Shown in pieces: positions 1 through 7,693 of a DNA stretch of 45,358 nucleotides. Numbering within the stretch: position 1 is the stretch's first letter; every line of letters starts with the position of its first letter. The notes beneath the pieces were generated by a model, which was not told the origin of the DNA, did no database searches, and was given only the letters and a program-made list of their open reading frames with translations. The DNA is from Pseudomonadota bacterium (GTDB lineage Bacteria > Myxococcota_A > Polyangia > Haliangiales > Haliangiaceae): assembly GCA_022360315.1 (NCBI GenBank), contig JAKSDA010000575.1, forward strand, positions 1 through 45,358. The letters run 5' to 3'. The translations under genes were made by a program, and so were the position numbers.

Positions 1-137
1 ACGAATTCTTCCATGGGCTGTAGAGGATCACGGCTGATCGCACTAGCCAAGCCCTTGAAAAGGAAATCGCGTAACCGATCGATTTGATCTGACTTTTTGT
101 GCGGCCTGAGTTCCGGTCCCATGACACAGTACTGTTA

Positions 138-296
138 GAGCCGGTCCAAAAACCCCGGACCGAGCCAGAGCGACGAGGCGCGCCGCCAGTGGGTGGGCGA
201 GGAGTGGAGAATACCCGGTGTATTTGACCGACGAGCAAGCCCGCTGGCGGTGATGGATCGCCGCTCTGGCGACGCGGAGAGTTTTTGGACCGGCTC
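138..296. mobile_element. Palindromic MITE-like element, family A copy 1
   Basis: A 159-bp element starts GAGCCGGTCCAAAAAC and ends with its exact reverse complement, giving 16-bp perfect terminal inverted repeats. Both sides carry TTA (135-137 and 297-299), which looks like a 3-bp target duplication. The interior is itself palindromic (GCCAGAGCG against CGCTCTGGC, CCGCCAGTGGG against CCCGCTGGCGG) with an apical AATAC-CCGGT-GTATT, so a single strand could fold into one long hairpin. GAG termini with TNA target duplications resemble the IS1031-type subgroup of the IS5 family; that link is inference. The right TTA is also the TAA stop codon of the M20 peptidase gene. A second copy lies at 3333-3491. 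Confidence 0.8.
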
Positions 297-1679
297 TTAG
301 CCGTCGCGGTCTGGGTTTTGGGCGCAGAATTCGGTGACCACGTCGTAGAGCAATTCGGCACCCCAGTGCAGGCCGGCGATGGGTATGCGTTCGTTGTGGC
401 CGTGAAACATGTCGGTAAACCGGATTCCGCTGCCCAGCTCGATTTTTACCGGGGAGAATCCATACCACCGGGCGCCCAGTTTGGTGAAGTACTTGGCGTC
501 GGTGAAGCCGGGAATGAGGTGCGGCACCACGGTCGCCTGCGGTTCGCGCTGGGCGATCTGCCGGCGAATCGTGTCCAGAAGAGGCGATTCGATCGGTTCT
601 GTGACCACCGGTGGCAGTGATTTCATGACCTCGATATCGAGATCCGAGCCGATGATATGGCGCAGTTCGGCGAGAAACGATTCTTCGCTCTGACCGGGCA
701 GAATTCGGCCATCGATGTGCAATTCGGCCAGTTCTGGAATGACGTTGATTTTCGAACCGGCCCGAAATACAGTCGGGGACGCGGTGTTGGATAGGATGGC
801 GCTGAAACTGCGTCTGACCGCCTGATCCGGCAAGAGCTTGAGCATTCGCGGCAGCAGCATCGGGTGCGACAGGACCCGGAGCAGCGGCTGGGCAAAGGCT
901 GGCTGTCTGGCCGCTACCTGATGGAGAAAGTCCTTGACCTGGCGGGTTTCGTGGACGGGAAACTGGGCTCTGCCCAGCTTGGCGGCGGCTCTGGCCAGGG
1001 TGACCAGCGCGCTGTCCGAGCGCGGTATCGAGCCGTGGCCCGGCTCTCCGCGCACCGTAGCGCGTATCCAACAAATCCCTTTCTCGGCCACTTGAATGGG
1101 GTAGAACGGGGATCCGGCCAGGTGCAGCGAAAAGCCGCCCGCCTCGCCGAGGGCGTACTCGGCGCGGACCAGCTCGGGATGCTCCTCGACCAGGTAACGC
1201 GAGCCGTGATCGCAGCCGGCTTCTTCGTCGGCCACCGCGGCAAAGATGACATCGCGGCAAAGCTCGACTCGCTCGCTGGCCAGACGCCGCATCACCGCAG
1301 CCGACATGGCCACCATGTTTTTCATGTCGATGGCTCCGCGCCCCCACAGACAGTCCTCGGCAATGATGCCCGAAAACGGCGGGTAATTCCAAAATTGCTC
1401 GTGGGCCTCGACCACGTCGAGATGGGTCGCGAGCAAAAGCGGCTCGGCTTCTCCGCTGCCCCGGTAGCGACAGACCACATTGGCCCGCTGGGGCGCAGGT
1501 TCGAGGATCGTGGGCTGGTACCCCACTTCGCGCAGTCTGCCCGCCACATACTCGGCCGCTGGTCTCTCATTGCCGGGCGGATTGGTGGTGTCGATGCGCA
1601 GAAGCGCCTGGCACATCTCCTGGGCGTCGAGCCCGAGTGTGGGCAGCTTCACTGGCTGGGTATCGGTTGCGCGCGCCAT
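297..1679 (-). CDS. M20 family metallopeptidase (ArgE/DapE/carboxypeptidase-like)
   Basis: This 460-residue protein has the M20/M28 zinc-peptidase pattern: H86-x-D88 (THLDVV), D118 in WGRGAIDMK and E152-E153 in the DEE motif, followed by a dimerisation-domain region and an HxH segment near the C-terminus. It is a cytosolic di-zinc hydrolase that removes acyl or amino-acid groups from small peptides or N-acyl amino acids; the substrate cannot be told. No signal peptide is visible. The ATG at 1679 has no clear Shine-Dalgarno. The TAA stop coincides with the target-site TTA of the palindromic element at 138-296, so the element seems to have landed in the stop codon without changing the protein. 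Confidence 0.9.
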   Translation of the reverse strand: MARATDTQPVKLPTLGLDAQEMCQALLRIDTTNPPGNERPAAEYVAGRLREVGYQPTILEPAPQRANVVCRYRGSGEAEPLLLATHLDVVEAHEQFWNYPPFSGIIAEDCLWGRGAIDMKNMVAMSAAVMRRLASERVELCRDVIFAAVADEEAGCDHGSRYLVEEHPELVRAEYALGEAGGFSLHLAGSPFYPIQVAEKGICWIRATVRGEPGHGSIPRSDSALVTLARAAAKLGRAQFPVHETRQVKDFLHQVAARQPAFAQPLLRVLSHPMLLPRMLKLLPDQAVRRSFSAILSNTASPTVFRAGSKINVIPELAELHIDGRILPGQSEESFLAELRHIIGSDLDIEVMKSLPPVVTEPIESPLLDTIRRQIAQREPQATVVPHLIPGFTDAKYFTKLGARWYGFSPVKIELGSGIRFTDMFHGHNERIPIAGLHWGAELLYDVVTEFCAQNPDRDG

Positions 1680-2345
1680 GATTGCAACACTCTAACCGAC
1701 TTGCTCTATATCGTCTCATCTGGTTCGAGATCCAGACAAGACGAGAGTGCAATGAGGCGGCATTTCTCGCCTTTGGCCGGCCGACGTCGCGACACAACGA
1801 TCGTGGATCGGGTCATCGCTGCCGAGTAACCGGGCCGCAAGAGCGCGAAATCGCGCGTTCTCGACTGCGGTACAGCCATTGCGATAGGGAGCCCCGGAAG
1901 ACCTTGATGACCCTGGATTTTCACAGCAGCATAATCTCGACCGAAGACAGTACGAGAATCGAGCTTTGGCACCATTCTGCCTGGTGTTGGTGCTCGGCAT
2001 CGGCTACGCAGTCGCTTTTTCGACCTGCCAAACGCCGTTGCGCAGGCAGGAGGTCTCGATGCAGTGGACCATATCGGCAGTTTTCAGGACATCGCGATCG
2101 TCTGCCTGATCCCCGGCCAGTTTGCCACTGTCGACCTCATTCGCATCGCGGATACGGCTGCGTCGCTGGGTGATCTCGACCTGAGCGCCTGGACGGTCCG
2201 CCTGGCGTGGTGGGGCGGTTTTTGAATCGTATTCTACCGATCTGGTGTCGACCGATTTGGTGGCCGTGGTTCAAATTCGAGCAATCCGGGTCCGGGCGGC
2301 GCCGGCGGCTGGCGTTAGCCGGGCGCGGCGCTACAATGCCGCGCC
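1680..2345. other. Gene-poor interval, possible decayed coding remnant
   Basis: No convincing gene lies between the divergent M20 peptidase and dehalogenase genes. On the + strand an open stretch from about 2034 to the TGA at 2223 reads like protein (for example AVDHIGSFQDIAIVCLIPGQ), but it has no start and matches nothing I recognise. A sigma70-like TACAAT (2332-2337) sits 8 bp before the dehalogenase ATG, which would give a nearly leaderless transcript. Confidence 0.35.
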
Positions 2346-3227
2346 ATGGAACGCGCATTTTCGGTATCTGAAAAGCTCTATCCGTTCGAGTCACACTGGT
2401 GCGAGGTCGATCGCATTCCGGTGCATTACATTGACGAGGGTAGCGGGCCCACCCTATTATTTCTGCACGGCAATCCGACCTGGAGTTTTTTGTACCGCGA
2501 CATAGTTGCGGCGCTTCGGGGCGACTATCGCTGTGTTGCCATTGATTATCCGGGAATGGGTCTGAGTGGCAAGCCGCGTGATTTCGGCCGCAGCGACTAC
2601 AAATTCACGCCCGCCGAACACAGTGCAGTTGTCGAACGGATTGTCGAGGCGCTCGATCTGCGCGACATCACGCTGATGGTCCAGGATTGGGGCGGACCGA
2701 TTGGCCTCGGCTTTGCCACGCGGCAGCCCGAACGGATTCGACGGCTGGTTATCGGCAACACCTGGGCATGGCCGGCCGATCATCTCGACATGAAGGTCTT
2801 TTCCACTGTGCTCGGTCGCGGCCCTGGCCGGCTTTTGGTGATGCGGCGAAACGCGTTTGTGAAGTGGCTGCTGCCGAGTGGAATCAACCGCAAGGAGCGT
2901 CTCACCCCGGACGTCCTGGCCGCGTACGAGGGCCCGTATCCGACGCCAAAAGACCGCGAACCCACCGCTGTGTTCCCGCGTGCCATCGTGGCTTCACGCC
3001 ACTACCTCGCCGAGGTTGAATCGGGCTTGCACCGTCTCGCCGACAAGCCGGTCAAGCTGGTCTGGGGCAATCGCGACCGCGCGTTCAGGAAACGGGAACT
3101 CGAGCGCTGGCGGGCACTGTTTCCCCAGGCCTCGCTCGAAATGCTCGACGGAGCCAATCATTTTATCCAGGAGGACGCACCCGAGCAGATTTCGGCCGCG
3201 ATTCGCACCTTTGCGGCCAGCACTTGA
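2346..3227 (+). CDS. Haloalkane dehalogenase-like alpha/beta hydrolase
   Basis: This 293-residue alpha/beta hydrolase has the haloalkane dehalogenase hallmarks. HGNPTWS at 41-47 supplies the oxyanion hole and halide-binding Asn43. VQDWGGPIG places nucleophile Asp114 with halide-stabilising Trp115. The catalytic acid appears to be Asp244 (WGNRDRAF) and the base His272 (NHFIQED). An acid after strand beta-7 is typical of HLD-I and HLD-III enzymes rather than LinB/DhaA-type HLD-II. The expected reaction is hydrolysis of a halogenated alkane to alcohol plus halide in the cytosol; many relatives have unknown natural substrates. The ATG is supported by the motif spacing. A TACAAT box lies just upstream and no Shine-Dalgarno is seen. 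A family A palindromic element follows the gene. Confidence 0.88.
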   Translation: MERAFSVSEKLYPFESHWCEVDRIPVHYIDEGSGPTLLFLHGNPTWSFLYRDIVAALRGDYRCVAIDYPGMGLSGKPRDFGRSDYKFTPAEHSAVVERIVEALDLRDITLMVQDWGGPIGLGFATRQPERIRRLVIGNTWAWPADHLDMKVFSTVLGRGPGRLLVMRRNAFVKWLLPSGINRKERLTPDVLAAYEGPYPTPKDREPTAVFPRAIVASRHYLAEVESGLHRLADKPVKLVWGNRDRAFRKRELERWRALFPQASLEMLDGANHFIQEDAPEQISAAIRTFAAST

Positions 3228-3332
3228 TCGCTCGAGTATACCTGCGTCTATTATCTATTTTCTGGTCAAATTCTGTACCCGTCCGCACGGTACAAAACCG
3301 TATCTCGCGCTGCCAATCCGATGAACGCTTTA

Positions 3333-3491
3333 GAGCCGGTCCAAAAACCTCGGACCGAGCCAGAGCGACGAGGCGCGCCGCCAGTGGGTGCACGAGGAGT
3401 GGAGAATACTGAGTGTATTTGACCGACGAGCAAGCCCGCTGGCGGTGATGGATCGCCGCTCTGGCGACGCGGAGAGTTTTTGGACCGGCTC
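3333..3491. mobile_element. Palindromic MITE-like element, family A copy 2
   Basis: This second 159-bp copy has the same 16-bp terminal inverted repeats and is flanked by TTA on both sides (3330-3332 and 3492-3494). It differs from copy 1 (138-296) at six positions by direct comparison, three of them in the apical loop (CCGGT against TGAGT) while the paired AATAC/GTATT is kept. It lies about 100 bp downstream of the dehalogenase gene and carries no coding capacity. Confidence 0.8.
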
Positions 3492-3570
3492 TTATTACCA
3501 ACACCTATTTCCCTTGCTCCAGACTCTTCTCTTGACTCCTGAAAAAAGACTTTGGTCTGGACTCTTGTAA

Positions 3571-3684
3571 GACGATGGCTATTACTATTTTGTGAGGGAA
3601 TTGGTGCCGGGCGGCACTCTGCAAGACGCCGTGCTCAAGGACCGAATTGCACCGGGGGATGCCCTCGAGCTTATGATCCGGGTC
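3571..3684 (+). pseudogene. Ser/Thr protein kinase fragment (hinge to helix E)
   Basis: In the frame starting at 3574 the sequence reads YYYFVRELVPGGTLQDAVLK then DRIAPGDALELMIRV. This matches the hinge and alpha-D/alpha-E region of Hanks-type kinases (Y-F-V-M-E-x-V-x-G-G-S-L). A stop (TAA 3568-3570) lies just upstream, and the homology ends abruptly where the NmrA-like gene begins on the other strand. The glycine loop, HRD and DFG are absent, so this is a remnant, probably cut by arrival of the 3.68-5.7 kb module. Confidence 0.6.
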
Positions 3685-4537
3685 AGCCGGCCGCGTCGTC
3701 GCGCCGGGTCCACGCGGCCGCGTGACGGCGTGCGAACTCCTCGAAGCCGACAGGAGGACGACCCGTGAGACGCTCGACGGCCGGGGTTGTGAAGTCGGCC
3801 TCGCCGCGTCCGATCTGCGCGTCCATCTCAGCCAAGACCTGCGCGTAGGCGGGTGGCAGGCCGGCTACGACGAAGCGACGGGCGAGTTCATCGACGCCTA
3901 TGCGTGCGTGCGCGATGGCGCGGCCGACCGCGTCCTCGATGATCCGGCCGATCTCATCGTGACTGTGCGTCGCCGGACCGGTCAAGACCACGTCGAAGCT
4001 AGGCACCGACAGGTCGAGCAGGCAGGTCGTCGCCACGGAGGCAATGTCCTCGGCGTCGATCCATCCCAGGCGACCATCGCCTGCGGCCGAGTAGATGGCG
4101 TCGTGGTCGAGGATCGTGTCCCGGTGGTGGGCCTCGGTGAAGTTCTGCATGAACCAGCTCGGGCGCAGAACCACCCAGCGGGGCGCGGCCGTGGCGAGAT
4201 AATCGTGGACCTCACCCATGAGCGGGCCGCCGCGTGGGAGCGACGCCGCGCTCAGTAGCACCAGCCGTCCGACATCCCGCGCCAAGAGCAAGTCAATGAA
4301 CGGCCTCATCGCGCCGAGTAAGTCGAGAACCCCCGCCGGGGCGACGAGATACGCGGCTTCGATGCCGTCGGCCGCATGCTCGTGGGTCGACGGATCCGCC
4401 CAGTCAAAGCGAATGCCGTGCCCGTTCCGCGGTGTCCGTGACGCGGCTCGAACCCGCTGACCGGCTCTCTCCAACTGCTGCCGCACGCGACGGCCGGTCT
4501 TGCCCGTCGCCCCCGTCACGAGAATCGAGCCGGTCAT
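3683..4537 (-). CDS. NmrA-like NAD(P)-binding protein (atypical SDR)
   Basis: The 284-residue protein starts MTGSILVTGATGKTGRRV. GATGKTG at 9-15 is the nucleotide-binding glycine loop of NmrA/HSCARG-type atypical short-chain dehydrogenases. The later FMQNF and MDAQIGRG segments also fit that family, which includes quinone reductases, biosynthetic reductases and NADP(H) sensors. Substrate unknown. The ATG at 4537 is chosen because the Rossmann strand begins immediately; a longer reading to 4711 would overlap the preceding gene deeply. The start overlaps the TGA of the SnoaL-like gene (ATGA), indicating translational coupling in a two-gene operon controlled by the divergent TetR. Confidence 0.82.
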   Translation of the reverse strand: MTGSILVTGATGKTGRRVRQQLERAGQRVRAASRTPRNGHGIRFDWADPSTHEHAADGIEAAYLVAPAGVLDLLGAMRPFIDLLLARDVGRLVLLSAASLPRGGPLMGEVHDYLATAAPRWVVLRPSWFMQNFTEAHHRDTILDHDAIYSAAGDGRLGWIDAEDIASVATTCLLDLSVPSFDVVLTGPATHSHDEIGRIIEDAVGRAIAHARIGVDELARRFVVAGLPPAYAQVLAEMDAQIGRGEADFTTPAVERLTGRPPVGFEEFARRHAAAWTRRDDAAG

Positions 4538-4998
4538 GCCGCCCCGTCGGCGAAAGCGCGGGCGAAGGCCTCGGAGCCCCCTACGGCCTCGATAACCATC
4601 TGTGGATTCCAGTAGTCCTGGTAGTGAACGATGCGCCCGTCCTCGACTCGGATGACCGAGATGTACCGCTGCAGATAGCGCCGTCCGGTCGCCAGCCCCT
4701 GTCCATCGCATTCAAACTGCACCACGGAGGTCACGTCGTCGGTGCTGCGATGCACCGCATGCAGGCTGAGACTGTCGAGCGAGAACAGTCCGGTGAACTT
4801 GGCCAGATGATCGGCGAGGGCCCGCTTGCCCTCGAGGCGGCGGATGGACCCGACCGGCGCGTACGGAAACTCGAAGACGATGTCCGCAGATACCATGTCC
4901 AGCAGCGTTTCGGCAGTCGGGTCGAGCTGGTCGCCGAGCGCTGCGCGCAGCAATTCCGAGAAGCTGGACACCCGTAGAGGCAGTGAACTCATGTGCAT
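4534..4998 (-). CDS. SnoaL-like / NTF2-fold protein
   Basis: A small protein of about 154 residues with the NTF2-like cone fold: an N-terminal helix (FSELLRAALG), a central EFPYAPVGSIRRLEGKRALA stretch, and C-terminal strands ending VEDGRIVHYQDYWNPQMVIE, as in SnoaL-like polyketide cyclases and limonene-epoxide-hydrolase relatives. It may be an enzyme or binding protein acting with the NmrA-like partner. In-frame ATGs exist at 5049, 5016, 4998 and 4992. The 5016 and 4998 starts each follow an identical AAAAGGACGAC ribosome-binding sequence because an 18-bp unit is duplicated there; the 5049 ATG lies inside the operator and is unlikely. The start is therefore uncertain by a few codons. Confidence 0.8.
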   Translation of the reverse strand: MHMSSLPLRVSSFSELLRAALGDQLDPTAETLLDMVSADIVFEFPYAPVGSIRRLEGKRALADHLAKFTGLFSLDSLSLHAVHRSTDDVTSVVQFECDGQGLATGRRYLQRYISVIRVEDGRIVHYQDYWNPQMVIEAVGGSEAFARAFADGAA

Positions 4999-5029
4999 GT
5001 CGTCCTTTTGGTGCATGTCGTCCTTTTGG
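4994..5029. repeat. Two perfect 18-bp tandem copies carrying RBS and start codon
   Basis: The 18-bp unit TGCATGTCGTCCTTTTGG occurs twice back to back (4994-5011, 5012-5029). Read on the minus strand each unit contains AAAAGGACGAC followed by ATG, so the Shine-Dalgarno and start codon of the SnoaL-like gene are duplicated in frame (six codons). Confidence 0.9.
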
Positions 5030-5091
5030 ATGGAACGCTTGCGTTCCATCCACTAAGATACCCGCGTGTCGATGAAACGCAAGCGTTCCAA
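5030..5091. promoter_or_regulatory. Divergent TetR operator pair and promoter
   Basis: Two related palindromes lie between the SnoaL-like and tetR genes. O1 (5030-5049) has perfect 9-bp arms ATGGAACGC/GCGTTCCAT with a TT centre. O2 (5074-5089) is GAAACGC-AA-GCGTTCC with one mismatch and falls inside the first codons of tetR. Their centres are 42 bp apart, about four helical turns, which would put two bound dimers on the same DNA face. A TAAGAT -10-like box (5054-5059) lies between them. This suggests autoregulation of tetR and control of the minus-strand operon. Confidence 0.7.
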
Positions 5092-5698
5092 CCATGAATC
5101 TCGGCTGGCCCGGCGGGCCCCTTCGGGGGCTGCGGTGTTCCGTGAGGAGGTGACCCTCGCGCTGCGACGCGCACTCTTCGAGGAATGGGCCGAGTACGGC
5201 TACGCGGCGATCAGCCTCGAACGGGTTGCGAGCCGCGCCGGCGTCGGCAAGGCCGCGCTCTACCGGCGATGGCCGTCCAAGCTGGCGCTGGCCAGCGACG
5301 CCTTGAAGACGGTGGGCGTCGACATCACGCCGGTTCCGGATACCGGTTCGCTGGGCGGCGACGTGCGAGCGTTCCTCGGCTCCCTGATTCGAGTCCTGCG
5401 CCATCCCATTGTTCGGCGCGTCCTGCCAGATCTCCACGCCGAGTGCGCGCGGGGAGGAGAGTTGGCGCCGGCCCAGGAGGACCTCGCCAAGGCTCGTCGC
5501 AAGCTGGCCTCCACCGTCATCGACCGGGCGGTAGAGCGGGGCGAACTCTCCCCCGACGTCGACCGCGCCATCTGCCTCGATCACTTGGCCGCGTCGCTGT
5601 ATTGGCGACTGCTCGTCGTCCGCGGCTCCTGCAGCCGCGCTCGGCTCGATCGACTCGCGGCCGGAATCACGGCCGCGCTTCGGGCTTCGGTCATCTGA
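5066..5698 (+). CDS. TetR family transcriptional regulator
   Basis: The 210-residue regulator has a TetR helix-turn-helix around residues 49-72 (ISLERVASRAGVGKAALYRR then WPSK) and a helical ligand-binding C-terminus. It is transcribed divergently from the SnoaL/NmrA operon and most likely represses it by binding the AACGC-NN-GCGTT palindromes. The GTG at 5066 and the ATG at 5072 are both possible starts. No Shine-Dalgarno is seen, and the TAAGAT box would place transcription initiation at about 5066, so the mRNA may be leaderless. The first codons carry operator O2. Ligand unknown. Confidence 0.88.
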   Translation: MSMKRKRSNHESRLARRAPSGAAVFREEVTLALRRALFEEWAEYGYAAISLERVASRAGVGKAALYRRWPSKLALASDALKTVGVDITPVPDTGSLGGDVRAFLGSLIRVLRHPIVRRVLPDLHAECARGGELAPAQEDLAKARRKLASTVIDRAVERGELSPDVDRAICLDHLAASLYWRLLVVRGSCSRARLDRLAAGITAALRASVI

Positions 5699-5745
5699 CT
5701 GCGGCCGCGAGCGAGGTGCAGATTTCCGCCGAACCGGGTATCTAA

Positions 5746-5901
5746 GTACCGCGACCCGTAAGTAAGTGCTCAGTAGGGTCGGCCCAGCGCGTCGAGGGCA
5801 AGGCGCGAAGAGGGAGCATAGTGGGCCTACGTGACCGATGAGCAACACAGCCATCGGCGGGCTGGTCGGCCGTAATGGGTACTTACTTGCGGGAGCGGTA
5901 C
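5746..5901. mobile_element. Palindromic MITE-like element, family B
   Basis: A 156-bp element has imperfect terminal inverted repeats: left GTACCGCGACCCGTAAGTAAGT and right, read in reverse, GTACCGCTCCCGCAAGTAAGT. Both sides carry TAA (5743-5745 and 5902-5904), a plausible 3-bp target duplication. Its core (about 5795-5840, GGCGCGAAG through TGACCGATGAGCAA) resembles the core of family A (GGCGAGGAG through TGACCGACGAGCAA), so the families seem related despite different ends. A further partial end, AAGTACCGCTCCCGTAAG, follows directly at 5903-5920, as if elements had been nested or tandem. Confidence 0.65.
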
Positions 5902-6024
5902 TAAGTACCGCTCCCGTAAGCAACGTTCCGGCGTTATCGAGGGCGACCACAGAACAATCCTCCCACACGCAGAGGGCAACCGATGCCGGCACAACTCGGC
6001 AGACGTGCTATACTCCTGCCCTAG

Positions 6025-6216
6025 TCCGAACGTCGAACTTGCGAGCGGCTCAATCCCAATCAGCTCAAACTGGCCCGGGTCCAATTGCAGGACGAGGGCA
6101 AGCCCGAGCAACCGGCTGTACCGAGTCCACCATCCGAAGGGGAGCCGCGTCTGCGACAGAAAGCCAGTAAGGCCAAAAAACGGGCCGAAAGCCGCTTCTG
6201 TGGCCCGTTTTCATAG
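6025..6216 (+). pseudogene. Open remnant with protein-like C-terminus, unidentified
   Basis: A frame open from after the TAG at 6022 to the TAG at 6214 reads ERLNPNQLKLARVQLQDEGK followed by a Pro/Glu-rich stretch and a basic tail (KASKAKKRAESR). It has no start codon in context and looks like the tail of a lost gene. I do not recognise the family. Confidence 0.3.
6177..6211. terminator. Hairpin resembling a rho-independent terminator
   Basis: AAAACGGGCC (6177-6186) and GGCCCGTTTT (6202-6211) form a perfect 10-bp stem with a 15-nt loop. The stem base is A/T-rich on both sides, so it could act on either strand. It overlaps the end of the remnant frame at 6025-6216. Confidence 0.45.
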
Positions 6217-6480
6217 CGGCCAAGGACGGAGGGTGGAGTCACGGATATGCGCAAGTCATTCGATGGCTGGATTACTACGCGCCAGATGAGTGCGATCAAC
6301 CTTGTTGGTGTTCGCCAATCGCCAATGTTCAACTGGCAACGAGCCAACCGAGCTGTGTCGGATTGTTTCGGACAAACTCAAGATTGCTCCCCGTTGTCCT
6401 CGTCATCGCTATCGGATGGTCGCCTGCGACCGTCCAAGAAGATCAACCAGATCGTGCAGTATGTGGTCTCAGTGGTCGCT

Positions 6481-6760
6481 CTATTCACCGCATACAATTA
6501 CATCAGTCCGGGCGACACACTCCGCATTGGTAACCACGTCGAGATCACCATGACGCATACTCCGGGACACACCCCGGGCGACCAGCTATCGCCTGCGCGA
6601 CTCCATCGTCACCGGCGATACACTCGTCGTCCAGGACTGCGGCCGCTGCGACACTGTGGGCGGTCGCGCCTGTGTCACCAACGAGCTCATGTCACACGCG
6701 CTGGGGTACGCTGCCGATCTACGCTTGGCGTCGCTCATGGAGTTCGTCAAGGGCGCGATT
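6481..6760 (+). pseudogene. Metallo-beta-lactamase fold (persulfide dioxygenase-like) pseudogene
   Basis: The first frame reads SPGDTLRIGNHVEITMTHTP followed by GHTPGD, the strand and HTPGHTPG metal-site motif of metallo-beta-lactamase hydrolases. At about 6590 the homology jumps frame and continues YRLRDSIVTGDTLVVQDCGR followed by CDTVGG. This corresponds to the TGDALFI-GGCGRTDFQGG segment of ETHE1-like persulfide dioxygenases. The N-terminal half and the final His region are missing or scrambled, so the gene is dead. Confidence 0.6.
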
Positions 6761-7021
6761 GAACGCCGACGCGGTCGCCGGCGCTCGCTACGCAAACCCA
6801 CTCATGGCCCACCTGGACTGCGAGCGCCAGGCACACAGCTGATCGCCAGTCGCGTCCGCCCTCACCGCGAAGAAACGTGTTGAGCACAAGTGAAGCGGAT
6901 CGATCTGACCGACCGGGCGGTACACGACGGCGATAGCAATGGGCCAGAGGCCAAGGACAGTCTAATGATATCGGTGCTGCTCGTCGTCAACACCGCGATT
7001 GTTGCGATTCTTTCCTGGACT

Positions 7022-7693
7022 CTACAGCCGGGGGTGGGGGCATTCATCCCGGTCCGACTCGGAGAAAATGGGCACCAGGTTCAGCGCGGCCATTTTTGCC
7101 GCGGTGTTGGCCGCACACTCGCCACTTTCAAGGGCCGGAAAATCGAATCCACCCGTTGCCCAATCCTCCAAGTGCTGACCCAGCGAGCAGTGCTTTTCAC
7201 CGGCCTTGCGTTTCCTGTACCAGAAACCAGGGGCGGGATTGTGACACCTGAGATCCTCATACCTGTCGACCACCCAAAACTCATTGTCCGTGCCGTCCCA
7301 GTGAAAATCGGGATCGAGATGGCAAATGTACTGGGTGCTGCTGTTGATGGACCAGCCGAGGCTTTGCAGGTGATTTTTCTGTGCCTGACTGATCGCGATG
7401 GCAGGAGTCCGTTTGACAAAATAATGGGGCAAGAAACTGCTGCTTTCACAGGTCTGCCAGCCGCCGCTGAGCCCCTTACACATCACACCACAACTGTTGT
7501 AATGACATCGATTCCAACAGGCGTCTGGATCGTCGCCGCATTGACCATCGGTGCAGTCTATTTCTTGGCTCTCGGAACTCACCGTGATCTCCTCGACTGC
7601 AGAATCGTAAACACAGGAGCCAAGAAGCCCCAGTGCCAGGGCCATCAATGTCGTGGGTAAAAAGTCTTTAATGGGTTTCCCGGAGCGTTTCAT
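7022..7693 (-). CDS. Cys-rich putative lipoprotein
   Basis: A 223-residue protein begins with a basic n-region (MKRSGKPIK), a hydrophobic core (TTLMALALGLLGS) and Cys27 in an LLGSC lipobox-like site, so it is probably a lipoprotein or exported protein. The mature part has many cysteines (DCTDGQCGDD, ACWNRCHYNSCG, MCKG, CESS, ICHL, RCHN, HCSL, ECAA), suggesting several disulfides. No known domain is recognised. A Cys/Gly/Asp-rich start after the lipobox is common among myxobacterial surface lipoproteins. It is transcribed alone, with an AT-richer stretch upstream (7700-7910) as its likely promoter region. Confidence 0.7.
   Translation of the reverse strand: MKRSGKPIKDFLPTTLMALALGLLGSCVYDSAVEEITVSSESQEIDCTDGQCGDDPDACWNRCHYNSCGVMCKGLSGGWQTCESSSFLPHYFVKRTPAIAISQAQKNHLQSLGWSINSSTQYICHLDPDFHWDGTDNEFWVVDRYEDLRCHNPAPGFWYRKRKAGEKHCSLGQHLEDWATGGFDFPALESGECAANTAAKMAALNLVPIFSESDRDECPHPRL

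Noticed and set aside
43..1392. Long open frame on the minus strand inside the M20 peptidase region
   Set aside because: It is rich in Arg/Pro/Gly and is a frame shadow of the peptidase gene, continuing through the palindromic element; the other frame carries all M20 motifs.
6890..7660. 256-codon + strand frame opposite the Cys-rich lipoprotein
   Set aside because: The minus-strand frame has a signal peptide, lipobox and patterned cysteines; the + frame has none of these.
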